Part shown: positions 1-10,220 of the stretch, piece by piece
How the letters are laid out: the number at the start of each line of letters is the position of its first letter
How positions within the stretch are numbered: the first letter of the stretch is position 1
DNA from: Polytrichum commune
Lineage: Eukaryota > Streptophyta > Polytrichopsida > Polytrichales > Polytrichaceae
Length of the DNA: 64,000 nt
NCBI GenBank assembly: GCA_950295325.1
Contig: OX485806.1
Coordinates: 37,572,001-37,636,000, forward strand
Direction: 5' to 3'
The notes under the pieces: generated by a model
What the model was told of the DNA's origin: nothing
Databases searched by the model: none
The model's input: only the letters and a program-made list of their open reading frames with translations
Position numbers and translations under genes: made by a program

Positions 1-625
1 GGAGGTCACTCAGAAGCTTCAGTTTTAGCCCATTGAGAATACCATATTCCATTGATTGCGGCTTTGTGTGATGGTTTTGGCAAATGATTTCACGTACATG
101 TGAGATTTGAAATGTCATTAAGTGAGGGAGGAGAGAACTTGCACCCTGGAGTACACTTTTAGTTGCATTTGGTGGTGAGCATATATATATCTTATATACA
201 TTCAAGCTCAAACTGATGCATACAAACAGGTCTAACAAAGTACTTAATATATAGTCCGACTAAGTTGCACTAGAGTATGCAATCTGAAATATTAACATGT
301 ATTCTAACTTAACGTAGTGTGACTGAGATTGTAATTTGCACTGTGACCCTGTGTATACAAGATGATCTTGAGGCATTTGTATGCATTTTCGTATAAGCTG
401 ATCAAGTCAGGGCCAACTTACATGGTCACTTGAATAAGTTAAGTACCTAAGGAAATTTGTTTTGGTGAGGTGTCTTCATTCTGGGACCTTAGGGTAGATT
501 TGAAGCTATTGCATCGCAACTTGAGTCAGAGGCCACTTGTTCTCAAAAAAAAGCAAGCAATGGAGTTGTTTTCATCCACCCACTACGTTCATCCTTGCAC
601 ACCATTTTTTGGGGCCAAAAGTGAT
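1..625. other. AT-rich spacer, nothing recognised
   Basis: No open frame with protein-like composition and no repeat shared with the rest of the window was seen. A short (AT) run lies at about 180-190. Confidence 0.5.
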
Positions 626-853
626 CACTACATTTAATGTACCAATTAGTGTGGGTTACCAATTAGAGTTTTGTGTTGCCTTAACTTTCTACCAACATTA
701 TCTTTTTTACCAAGACACAAATATCATGTTCTTTGATGTGCATAAGTCTAACTATTTATGTAGCTTGTATAAAAAATTATATGCCCATTAGCATGTTAGC
801 GCAATGTATAACTACAATCGGTAACCCACACTAATAGATCCGTTCAATGTAGT
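626..853. repeat. Foldback repeat, family C, copy 1
   Basis: Long inverted ends: the left arm reads CACTACATTTAATGTACC and continues with AATTAGTGTGGGTTACC; the right arm is its approximate reverse complement (GGTAACCCACACTAATAG, then CAATGTAGT). The same arms occur at 5398, 43879 and 54092, so this is a dispersed non-autonomous element. The superfamily is not determined. A small open frame inside it is treated as chance. Confidence 0.6.
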
Positions 854-1414
854 TTCAACCCCCAACGGGACAAAGCCAATGAATATTTACAAACATAAAC
901 TATTTTATAATAAATACATAAACTAGTACTTACTTAATTTTAATCTCCTAAACCACACCCATTGGTTTATTCATTGAACATGGTAGATAAATTTACAAGA
1001 GCATTTTGACACCGGAATTAGATTTGAAGGCCCCGATTTAGTATAGTGGAACCCAATTTCTATTCACTAAGCACAACTCTATAGAGGTCATCCCCCATGG
1101 CAAGTGTCATGAAACTTAATTATCGGAAACACCGGGCATTGACCATGGTAAGCTCCATGAAACATGTGAAGCTCCATGAAGCTCCCTCAAGATCATCGGG
1201 CCTCATCACTTTACATGTGACAAGGTTGGGGTGGGATTGAGGCCTTAAAGGACATGAATTGGCCGGTGCTTAGGCCAGCCCCAAGCCATGTGTAAAGTGG
1301 TCATAAGTTTGTACTTGCAATCGGTCCAAACACCCTCGTGAACACCTTATTCCTTTTTTTTTATGTTGGAACACATGAGGTGCTTTCTCATGAACACCTT
1401 TTCCAAAATGTATT
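854..1414. other. Spacer without recognised feature
   Basis: AT-rich, no coding signal. The motif GAAGCTCCATGAAACATGTG and close variants recur at 1150-1190, a local imperfect repetition only. Confidence 0.4.
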
Positions 1415-1796
1415 AGGTCGAGGCATCCATAAGCAACCATGTCCATTTAACCACTCACTAGGGTCATGCAATGCCGACATAGGTGAGACCTATACTTTTT
1501 AGACGAACAAACTTAATGTTTATGTGGTGGCACCTTGTGATTGATTACCCTCATAACAAATGCCGTAGCCAAGGAGTAGCATTGAGATGAGCAATTATGA
1601 GTTAACCTATAGACCGAGTTTTTGTAACCCTAAAAATTAAATCTCAAAATTTGTAACAATTTTCATATTCATGATGTTTTCTAATAGAATATGCATTCTT
1701 TTTCGAGTTTGTTTCTCTTTGCAAGAAAATTTATTCCCCAATATTACTCCTAAACATATGCAAAGTCTTTTATTTTATTGGTTATGCCTCAACCTT
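1415..1796 (+). mobile_element. Dispersed MITE-like repeat, family K, copy 1
   Basis: Aligns end to end with 8858-9253 (shared stretches such as CACTCACTAGGGTCATG and TTGTGATTGATTACCCTCAT). Short inverted ends: AGGTCGAGGCAT at the left and ATGCCTCAACCT at the right. About 380 bp, no coding capacity, so a non-autonomous DNA element is the best reading. The target duplication is unclear. Confidence 0.6.
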
Positions 1797-1935
1797 AATT
1801 AATAACTCAAGCTACATGGACTCTCTTAATAGTACGTTGTGATGAATTGTTACGATTAGTAAGTATTTAGGTAAGACACATTGTTAGAACGTAGAATATA
1901 GGTATCGTTAACGACTTTCTGGAAGCTTTGCAAAG

Positions 1936-2250
1936 TACACAAAATATCATATTTAGTGTCACCATTTCTAATCATCTTGCTGCACATTAATTGTAAACTG
2001 TAGTAGAGTGTCACCAACACTAGTAAATGATAACCCAACATTATTTGTCATTCCTCATAAATTTTTAGGGGATTAAAGATTTACAATGTTGCAATTACTG
2101 TCACTTAGCAAGTGACTTTTCATCCAAATTTCAATCATCCATGACAATATATCATCACTAGTTGTTGCCATGGGGAAGGTAGGGTTTTGGCCAATGGATG
2201 AACTCACCTATCATCCATGACAATATTTGTTGACTTATTCATAAGAAGTG
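1936..2250 (+). mobile_element. MITE, family A, copy 1 (3' truncated)
   Basis: Begins TACACAAAATATCATATTTA and follows the family A consensus through ATCATCCATGACAATAT and TTCATAAGAAGTGTC, then stops abruptly where the gene fragment starts at about 2250. Full copies lie at 20924, 24417, 38433 and 49501. The loss of its right end suggests a later rearrangement joined it to the gene fragment. Confidence 0.75.
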
Positions 2251-2454
2251 TCGTTCCACACACCAAGAATGGGTGAGACCGGGAAAATGCCCTTTTGCTG
2301 TTATGGTCAAATCGCGAGATGCCTCCACAGCGTTGGAGTTTAACAGGGCCACTGCCACTAACAACAAGAAGGTGAAACGTGTCCCCTTGCTTAATATCCT
2401 TGAGAAACTACATACACTCAAGAAGGCCATGGGGCGTAGTTGTCGGCAAAGTAA

Positions 2455-3002
2455 GGGCCAAGTTCCATGTGCCGGTCCCGGTCCGTTTTTTTCAAAATAA
2501 ATGGGTGGGCCGGTGAAAAGAGGGTGGTGCCATGTGCCCATCCTTCTCATCCAAGGACCGGTACCCCCCATGGATGGGTGTCCCACATTTTGTGTTGTGT
2601 AAGAACGGGTGCCAAAGGACCGGCGGTCCTAACGGTCACAAGAAGGACATGTCCCGGTTAGAAAGCTCCGGTGACCGGATCGGCCGGTCACCTAGGGTAC
2701 ACCCTTGGATACTAAAGGCCACTTTGTTCTTCTAGTCCCTTCTTTTGAGGAGTACTCCTAGGGAACGTGTATTTTATGATGTTTTTATAATCTAGATGAC
2801 CTTCATTGCCGGTGACCTTCATAAAGTGTCATGTCTTATCACTCATCAAATTTAGTTAGAAAGTAGGAAATCGAAAAAAACCGGCACCCCACATAGAAGT
2901 GCCCCACCATAAAATGGGTGACATCACCCATTTTTTGGATGATGTCACCCGTTTCTCACCCATTTAAAAAACGGACCGGGACCGGCACATGGATCTTGGC
3001 CC
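2455..3002. mobile_element. PIF/Harbinger-like MITE with TAA target duplication
   Basis: A 548-bp element with inverted ends of about 38 bp (left GGGCCAAGTTCCATGTGCCG; right complement identical in its first 20 bases except one). It is flanked by TAA at 2452-2454 and 3003-3005. The intact gene's 5' flank (AAAGTATAGCTTGCTTTGG at about 15903) shows the corresponding uninterrupted site. TWA target duplication and ends starting GGG fit PIF/Harbinger (Tourist-type) MITEs. No transposase is encoded; the GC-rich interior holds a CCGGTGACCGG palindrome. Confidence 0.85.
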
Positions 3003-3153
3003 TAAGGCTTGTTTTGGAACTACGGGATGCTCACCATGAGGGAACTATCCCGAGTGAGCACCTGAAAGGAAACTACAAACTCAAGACTATCTTAATTAAG
3101 ATCTCCTCACGACTCTCATAAAAAATGATCACACACGAAAGTTGTTCTGCAGA

Positions 3154-3360
3154 CACTCACAGGGAGAACCAGCAGTTAGTTACAGATGAACCGGTTGAAG
3201 TTCAAGACTTCAGGAAAATTACCGATCATTTTAGAGGAATTGATAGAATATACCCCGATTTAATATAGGAAAACCGGAGGATGTCAACATGTAACCGGTT
3301 GGAGTTGCAAACACTAGGATCTCAACTGATTAGTATGCCCAAAAATCTCCCCCATCACTG
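3154..3360 (-). mobile_element. MITE, family B, copy 1
   Basis: Reverse-oriented copy of the family B element: ends CAGGGAGAACC and TCTCCCCCATCACTG, interior AACCGGTTGAAGTTCAAGAC and GATGTCAACATGTAACCGGT. It sits inside the duplicated 5' flank of the membrane-protein gene. A clean 9-bp target duplication is not visible here. Confidence 0.7.
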
Positions 3361-4493
3361 CGCAAATCATCCTTGCTTATGCAAATGTGATGATGGGGTT
3401 AAGACAAGCAACTAAAAACACTCAAAGAACATCCTAGAGTTAATCAACCTCACATATCCCTAAACTATGGGCAGGTATACGCATTTGTGTGGCGGGTCGG
3501 TTGAGGGTGTTTACCCCGCGTCATTGAGATGTTGTGAATGGGCCTTGTGTGGTCGTGGGTATGGTGCATGGGGGCTATCAATCCACCAAGGCCCATCCAA
3601 GGGTCTCAATGGTCATGTGGAGCTAAGCACGGTGCTTATCAAAAAGCGTGGAGGGACGTGCATTGATGCAGACAATAGAAAGTACCACGATCAAGCGAAA
3701 GTTGGTATCGCCAAAGTCGACGCGTGGGTTAGGCACACTAAATATTATGCTACGTTTAGCCATGTAGGCTAGCTACACTACTAGGTGTGTAGTGGCCTTA
3801 CACGTGGGCTAGGCTAAGCAGGTTGGTCAAGCCACTTGGATTTAGGTTGACTGAAGCCACACTACAGCATGGACTTAAGTTGGGCATGGGTTGTACCTCA
3901 GCGGAGCATGTTGGATAATTGGAAATCGCACATTTAAATCATATAATAATCCCTCTCATGCATAAGTTTCAAAAATTCTATATAGATAGATGGGTCTTAA
4001 GTACTTACTTTTTTTACTCGTCCACATCTTCTAGGATATGAATCACGTGATTAGTACAAGATGGTTAGCAAATCCAAATCGAGGCCATAGTCACTTTCCT
4101 CATAATTTCTGGAGCACATATATATATATATTTATTTATTTATTTATATGTTTATATATTTAATTTTAATATAGATAGATATATGTAATATCATGTCAAG
4201 ATCCTCATGTTTGTTAAATGGTCATGACACCATATTCATTCATTTGAGACAATCATATGATTTTAAGATGAATTCATCTCTAAAAAATCTGGAATCTGTA
4301 ATAAATGTGTGGAATATTCGTCAGTTTGTAGAAGCAAGATGATGATTATCAAGGGGAGCTCAAATCACATGGACTTCATTTACTTGGATGGCAAGCCCTC
4401 CCACCCATGATTAATTATCACCGCACGGATTAGAGGGACCGTTCATCATGCATCTGTTTAACAACATATATAAAAGAGAGAGGAGGTCAAAAT
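3361..4493. other. Spacer; one non-coding-looking open frame
   Basis: 3467-3772 (+) is open for 101 codons and less AT-rich than its surroundings, but the translation matches no family I know, so no gene is called. A (TTTA)n tract lies at about 4128-4150. TAAAAGAGAGAGG precedes the family B copy. Confidence 0.4.
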
Positions 4494-4718
4494 CAGTGAT
4501 CGGGGAGATTTTTGGGCATGATTGGTTGAGATCCTAGTGTTTGCAAGTCCAACCGGTTATATGTTGACATCCTCTGGTTTTCCTTTATTAAATTGAAGTA
4601 TATTTTATAGATGCCTCTAAAATGATCGGTAATTTTCCTGCAGTCTTGAACTTCAACCGGTTATTTCTCAAACTCAACGGGTTCATTTGTAACTAACTGC
4701 CGGTTCTCCCCGATCATT
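4494..4718 (+). mobile_element. MITE, family B, copy 2 (intact reference copy)
   Basis: A 225-bp element with ends CAGTGATCGGGGAGA and TCTCCCCGATCATT, flanked by a perfect 9-bp duplication GGTCAAAAT (4485-4493 and 4719-4727). The 9-bp target duplication indicates a Mutator-like origin. It serves as the empty-site reference for the interrupted copies at 9490, 25279 and 57683. No coding capacity. Confidence 0.82.
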
Positions 4719-5109
4719 GGTCAAAATGAGGCCCCCACCCCCAATTACAAGCTAGGGAATGTCTTTCGAACTTTTTTAAGGGTTGTCTTGAACATATGAT
4801 ATATGAATTTTCATGAATGACATCTGCCTCACTTATTGAAATGATGGGATAGAAATTAATCTCATAAGGCAAAGATTTGAAGTTCTCTCTAAGCTCTATA
4901 CATTAAATTGGCCTTCATTGGTCATCTTGCAAAATATTATCTCAACCAACTTTTGATTGTTCTCTTGGATGTTTATACAAGTATGTTGTAATATTTTCTG
5001 AAGTAGTCATAATGAGTAGTAGGATGGGTTATTTTCTAAGTGAGTCAGATACCATTCTTTGTTAATTGTAATCTTATTATAATTGTTACTTATGAAAAAT
5101 AAATACCAC

Positions 5110-5343
5110 CCTATGCTAAACTCCATCCATTTTTGAAAAATATTGGAAGTGTGCCCCATGTGCCCCTACCGGTGGGAAGTGTCCAGTGACCCCTCCACTA
5201 GTAGGTGTGGGCATGCTATCAGGGAAAGACTTGGGGTTTTGAACCCATGTTAATTCCACCTTGACTAAGAAATTAGTGTCGCCCACATTAATTATTTCCA
5301 CGTTTATTTTCTACTTACACTAGTAGGAGTATTTAGTGTAGTT
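5110..5343 (+). repeat. Family D foldback, copy 2 (degenerate)
   Basis: The right half matches 44742-45075 (TTGAACCCATGTTAATT, AAATTAGTGTCGCCCACATTA, GTATTTAGTGTAG). The left end is decayed. Confidence 0.5.
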
Positions 5344-5397
5344 GCTAGATTGCCAAGTTTTGGGTTTGCTTGTATGTTGTCAATTGTGGGAAAATAT

Positions 5398-5607
5398 CTA
5401 CATTGATTATCCCAATTGGTGTTACTATTTGGAGTTACGTAGTGCTTATAACTATTTATTGAGAATGTAATAGGTTGCTAAGAAAAGTCAATTATGTTCT
5501 ATAATGCGTGAACAACTTATTGAACTTTCGTTAGTGAAAGTTGGATTTTTGAGTAAGATGTTATTGCACTATGAAACTCCAAATTGTAAAATGCACTTAG
5601 GGTCTAG
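5398..5607 (+). repeat. Foldback repeat, family C, copy 2
   Basis: Starts CTACATTGATTATCCCAATT and shares GAGTAAGATGTTATTGCACT with the copy at 43879. The right end is decayed. Confidence 0.6.
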
Positions 5608-7139
5608 CCGTACATCCTAGATAAGGCTCCAATTAGAGTAAGCAACCACTCAAATTAGTTATATTGTGCCTGTACTACCCGCTTAAGAGGATTAGCTAAC
5701 ATATGAGGTAGCTAACCTATATGACAGCTAATCTATCTCGTGGCCACACCACCTAGTTAAAAAATAATATTTAAATAAAAGCTATCAAAGTAGAAGTTAG
5801 CTAACTTTTGGGACTTTGCTTTTGTGAAGAAATCTTAACTCTACCATACCCCTAATGCTAACCAACTTTTTCAAATGAGTAGCCTGAGTTTGTTTTTTGA
5901 ATGCCCGCCTTTCATTTTCTCATCTCTTCTCCGTTCCTATATGAGGTGGACCACATTTATATCATCCTAAATTAGCATAAATGTTTAAGTAATCAATTAT
6001 TATGTTAATGATATAATAACGATGAATTTGTATTTTCAATGTCCAAATTTAGACAATGAATATTATTATATTATGTTATATTAACAATGATGAAACACAA
6101 ATGATATGGATCACAAAATGTTAATATATCATATTTAGTGTCATGTTCAAAACTTGGACAAGTTGAGCAAAACTTTTGTCAATCAACCTTAACTCTTCTC
6201 TTAAATTGGTCTATGTTTGGTTAGTGGTAACCAGGATGTGTGGCCATGCAAACAGAGAGTTAGCATATGAAATAGTTGAATTCAATAAATCATATTGTCA
6301 TATTTGAATAACCCTAGAAGGATATGTTTGTAAATTATGGCTACAAGGAATTGGTATGTAGAGCCCTCTCAACAACAACTTCCTGCTGCCTACAACCATT
6401 CATTCAATCAACATCAAAATGTTCAAAAAGGGGGGGGGGGTTGGTCCCATCTCTTAATCTACATTGATTATCCAATTTAGTGAGGGTGGGCTAATATTGC
6501 ATGTGGGACATTAGTGAAGGTGATACTAAATTTCTCTACGCTATGAAATTAGTGGCACCAAAAGATCTAGGATTTTGGGACCCTGGCAGAAAGTCATAGT
6601 GTTGGAAAACCCTCAATGCAAACTCTCTTCATTTTCTTAGTGTTAGGAGATGCCTTAGGAATGAATAGTGCTGACTAATAAGAAGAAAAGAAGCAAACTC
6701 TTCAAGCTCATCAAAATAAAATTATGCACTCTACAAACATCTTAGAGCATGCACTTATTATCTTGAGATGTATGATAATTGAGCATGTATTCATGAATAT
6801 AGTATCACTGAATAAATTTTCCAACCCTCACTAATTTTGAGATTTGGCAAAATAGTGCATGTTTTTGGAATTAGTACCACATGCACTAAATGGCATAATT
6901 AGCTTAGACAAAAGTTCAAAAATTGTGTATTCATTGCCTTAAGGTAAGCATGCCTACCATAGTAAATCACCTTTTTAGTTTAGAATATTTTCATACTAAA
7001 ATTGAATTTGATCCCATGCTACATCAACTTTCTCACATGTTCCAACAAGTCGTTGTATGACATGTAGCACCCTCAATGAAGAAAATCATTGTTTTTTTTT
7101 TTTGCTGAAATTGATATTTGTCACTTAATAATCTGGTGG
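5608..7139. other. AT-rich spacer with decayed repeat traces
   Basis: No gene seen. A family D trace lies at about 6455-6605 (CTACATTGATTATCC, GATTTTGGGACCC). A run of 11 G is at about 6430-6440. GCTAACATATGAGGTAGCTA is repeated loosely at 5690-5820. Confidence 0.4.
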
Positions 7140-7500
7140 AAATTGAGTGGACATTTATATTCGATTGGTGTGTGGTGAGGTGTTAGGTCTAAAAACAAAC
7201 ATGGGACAAACACCCAACTCAAACATATGTTTAAAAGGAACTAAACTACATGCTCATAATTTATAAGCCATCCTTGGCTAAATAATTAGCATAAAAGGAT
7301 CTATATGATCATATAATAAGAAAGACAATAATTGTCCATTTTAATAAGAAAAGTAGGATATTTGTATGAACTTCGGAAATTATGAGAAAAATGGGTATGA
7401 CTTTAATTTGAATTTATTTCACACTCATTGTGTGATTAACATCATAGGAACAACTTAGGAGAAGTGGATGCAAGCCTAAAAGTGTTTGTTTAGGTCCACT
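7140..7500 (+). repeat. Dispersed repeat, family M, copy 1
   Basis: Aligns with 46360-46710 and 54690-55060 (GGTGTGTGGTGAGGTGTTAG, CTACATGCTCATAATTTATA). No terminal structure or coding capacity could be defined. Confidence 0.45.
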
Positions 7501-7596
7501 TCCATTAATGGTAGAATAACAAATACTACATTGGCCTTGAATGGAAGGGCATTTAGATGCTGGATATTACACCATTTTGCTTGTCACATTATGCTA

Positions 7597-7844
7597 CTCC
7601 CTCCGTCTCAAAACGATTGTCCGTGTTCCGAACTTTGGCGAGATTAAGGCTTGCTCACCATTCACCGAGTAGTTGTAAGTATGACTCTTAAAATAAAACA
7701 CAACAACTACTTTGAAATGCCCCCCGAAGTTGCGGTGTTGAAAGACTTCTTGAACATGAAAGTTTGGCGCAAAAGTATTTGACTATGAGTCTCAAATTTC
7801 TAGCCGGGCAGATAAACGGGCCAATCATTTTGGGATGCAGAGAG
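7597..7844. mobile_element. Stowaway MITE (Tc1/mariner)
   Basis: A 248-bp element starting CTCCCTCCGTCTCAAAACGA, the classic Stowaway end, and ending CATTTTGGGATGCAGAGAG, its approximate reverse complement. TA dinucleotides flank it at 7595-7596 and 7845-7846, the Stowaway target duplication. No coding capacity; mobilised in trans by mariner-like transposases in other plants. Confidence 0.9.
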
Positions 7845-7962
7845 TACCTAACATGATGGACAGTCTATGTCAATTTTGCTTGCCACATATGCCTCCAATT
7901 TGAGGTCTTAGGGTGTACCATAAAAAAATAAACATAGGCAACACGTGATTTGTCTCCAATGT

Positions 7963-8516
7963 AGAGTAGAGGCGCCCATAACTCATCACTTAAGAGATTT
8001 TGCAAAAAATTTGGAGACGTACAAGGCGGTCCAAATTCTTCCTATGTAGAAGCCGCACTTTCATTCTTTAAAATAGATTATTGTGAATTTTTGAAGCCAA
8101 AAGTTGGTCCGAACAAATTACAAATTTCTAGAGTTTGCCATAACTGCTCATTTTGAGACCAATTCCTCCTCACTTTAGCACTCAAACTTGAGGACATATG
8201 TCATGGCATTATCGATTCCATGGTGATACCATAACCAAAGTTGGAGACTTAGGATTAGTTTCCATGTAGGCCGCTTTCCCCACTAGATTCTAGTAGAAAT
8301 GTATGTTCCGCTTGGTTGCATCTACATTTCCACTAGAATATGGTAGGCGAGCAACCTCATGGGAACTAACCCTTAGAAACCGTGAAATGTGGAAACTTAT
8401 TTTAATCACCCACAAAAAGAAATTACCAAAGTTAATCCTAGCTTGATCAAAACTATGGCACCCTAATAGATTGTTGATGGGGTCCTGATCAGGATTGGGC
8501 GCCTCTACTATAACTT
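7963..8516 (+). mobile_element. Dispersed MITE-like element, family N, copy 1
   Basis: Inverted ends AGAGTAGAGGCGCCCATAAC and TGGGCGCCTCTACTATAA. The interior aligns with 26054-26480 (GTGAATTTTTGAA, TCTAGAGTTTGCCATAAC, GATCAAAACTATGGCACCCT). It contains a small nested foldback at about 8285-8340 (arms GAAATGTA and TACATTTC). The superfamily is not determined. Confidence 0.62.
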
Positions 8517-8635
8517 ATGGTAACATTCATGGTGCATAAAGCACAATTGTTGACAAGCAATTAAAGTCGTGATCATCAATTGCAATTGCATGCTTTTGAT
8601 TGGTTTAAAATTGTTTGCAACCCATAAGTGGGTCA

Positions 8636-8790
8636 CATAACATTACTCAATGATGTGGGCCCTCATAATATTATAGTAAGGTATACGGAGTTTATTGTGA
8701 ATCTAAGTCTCCATGCGTAGCTTGTCGAGCATATGATTATTATATTATAAGGGCGCACAAAATGAGAGTTGCACGCTAAGTAATGTTATG
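8636..8790. repeat. Foldback element, family E, copy 1
   Basis: Ends CATAACATTACTCAA and TAAGTAATGTTATG with near-palindromic arms. Same termini as 11947, 45835, 54335, 55243 and 57459. Confidence 0.65.
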
Positions 8791-8857
8791 CACCGCCCAC
8801 TTCCATGAGCTCACGAACCCATGTGGATAGCGCAACATAAAACATTCGTTAATATAA

Positions 8858-9253
8858 GGTTGAGGCATCCATAGTCGGCCATGTCCATTCAACCACTCAC
8901 TAGGGTCATGTAATGCCAACATGGATGAGATTTATATATTTTTGGCGAATAGAGTTAAGGTGTATGGGGTGGCAGCTTGTGATTGATTACCCTCATAAGA
9001 GTTTTGACAACTATGATAGCCAATCATTAGGATTTAGATGAATGGTTATTGGTTAACCTATAGATTGACTATGTGTTACCCTAACTTTACCGCTTTAAAA
9101 TTTGTAGCAATTTCTATATTCATGAAAGAAAATTAAAAAAATTTGCATGCTTCTTGTTATTTGTTCCTCTTTGCAAGAAAACAATTGCCCGCTTTTAGTC
9201 CTCTTAAATAGATGAAAACTCTCTTACTTTGTTGGTTATAGATGCCTTAACCG
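8858..9253 (+). mobile_element. Dispersed MITE-like repeat, family K, copy 2
   Basis: Ends AGGTTGAGGCATCC and GATGCCTTAACCG; the interior aligns with 1415-1796. TATA occurs on both sides (about 8853-8856 and 9254-9257), possibly the target duplication. Confidence 0.6.
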
Positions 9254-9349
9254 TATAACTATGAGGTTTTTTTATTAAATTTGTGTTGTCATGGTGCTAC
9301 ATTCGGCCGTGGCAATTCTTCCATCCATGCGTGTCCCTAAGCCCATAAA

Positions 9350-9440
9350 TAGAATAGAGGCACCTATTCCCGATCGAGACTCCATCATCAACCTAGAGGG
9401 TGCCAAAATTTTGACTAGGCAAGAATTGAATTTCAATCAG
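9350..9440 (-). repeat. Family N fragment, copy 3
   Basis: On the minus strand this matches the right end of family N (ACTAGGCAAGAATTGAATTT is the complement of its penultimate segment, and AATAGAGGCACCTATT is its end). Confidence 0.5.
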
Positions 9441-9489
9441 GTTGGGCATTGAATTTAGAATTTTGTTGACATCCGCTATGGATGAAGAC

Positions 9490-10045
9490 CGATGTCCGAG
9501 GAGATTTGAAGGCATAATTAGTCGAGATCCCAATGTTCTCAAGTCCAACTAGTTACATGTTGACATCTTTCAGTTTCTCTTTATTGGTTTGATGTATACA
9601 CCCTAACCTCCGTAATATCACCCTCCTTAATGTCACTACCTCTCTTATATTCAAAAACCCTAGGGAACGGATGTTCACAGTTTAAATATCCCTCCTTGTT
9701 GTCACATTTACCTCCCATATATCACATGTTTTAACATTAAAATAATCCACCAAAGACTTCAAACCACATGCTTGCACGCATCACCTTGTCATTATTGGAC
9801 AATGTTAACTTTGTGCTATTCCATATTGTCACATACTAGACTAATTATGTATTATCACGTATCCATGTTAACACTACATACCTCCTGAATATCACATGCA
9901 CTTTAGTTGCCACAGTTGTGATACAAGGAAGATTAGAGTGTATTCTATAAATTCCTCTCAAATGATGTGTACTTTTCCTGAAGTCTTGAACTTCAACCAC
10001 TCATTTCTAAAACTAAAACTAGTGGTCGGCTCTCCCTGTTCTTTG
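9490..10045 (+). mobile_element. MITE, family B, copy 3, interrupted
   Basis: The left half (GAGGAGATTTGAAGGCATAA, TTACATGTTGACATCTTTC) and right half (TCCTGAAGTCTTGAACTTC, GGTCGGCTCTCC) of family B are separated by an inserted element at 9599-9940. The 9-bp flanks are not recognisably identical, so the insertion is old. Confidence 0.7.
9599..9940. mobile_element. TA-flanked element nested in family B copy 3
   Basis: A 342-bp insert with imperfect inverted ends (left CACCCTAACCTCCGTAATAT; the right complement CACTCTAATCTTCC matches about 70 percent), bounded by TA at 9597-9598 and 9941-9942. Removing it restores the family B reading (TTGATGTATTCTATA). TA duplication suggests Tc1/mariner, but the ends are diverged. 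Confidence 0.5.
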
Positions 10046-10220
10046 ATTGGGGCCAACTATCTCAAGAACCCTTGGATGTTGAAAATAAAAATTCCAATGT
10101 AGGAGACCCGTCTTATATTATTCACAGTCCAAAATGCAGTCACTGCACTTAATCAATATGCAATCTTGTGATCAACTACATAACATTACATCATTCATTT
10201 TGGATTCAAATTTTGATGTA

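Larger units (their letters stand above)
2247..3480 (-). pseudogene. Truncated copy of the 499-residue membrane-protein gene (start codon plus 5' flank)
   Basis: This is a broken duplicate of the 5' part of the gene at 14386-15885. On the minus strand it keeps the ATG and signal-peptide coding region (MAFLSVCSFSR, then LLNSNAVEASRDL) but diverges about 50 codons in, near 2250, next to a truncated family A element. The rest of the coding region is absent. Homology to the intact gene's upstream DNA continues in pieces to about 3465 (CTCAAAGAACATCCTAGAGT matches near 16260). It is interrupted by a Harbinger-like element (2455-3002) and a family B element (3154-3360), and has lost about 120 bp between short CTCA repeats relative to 15936-16055. 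It is not expected to make a functional protein. Confidence 0.88.

Noticed and set aside
3467-3772. 101-codon plus-strand frame in a GC-richer patch
   Set aside because: No recognisable domain, no splice context and no similarity to other sequence in the window.
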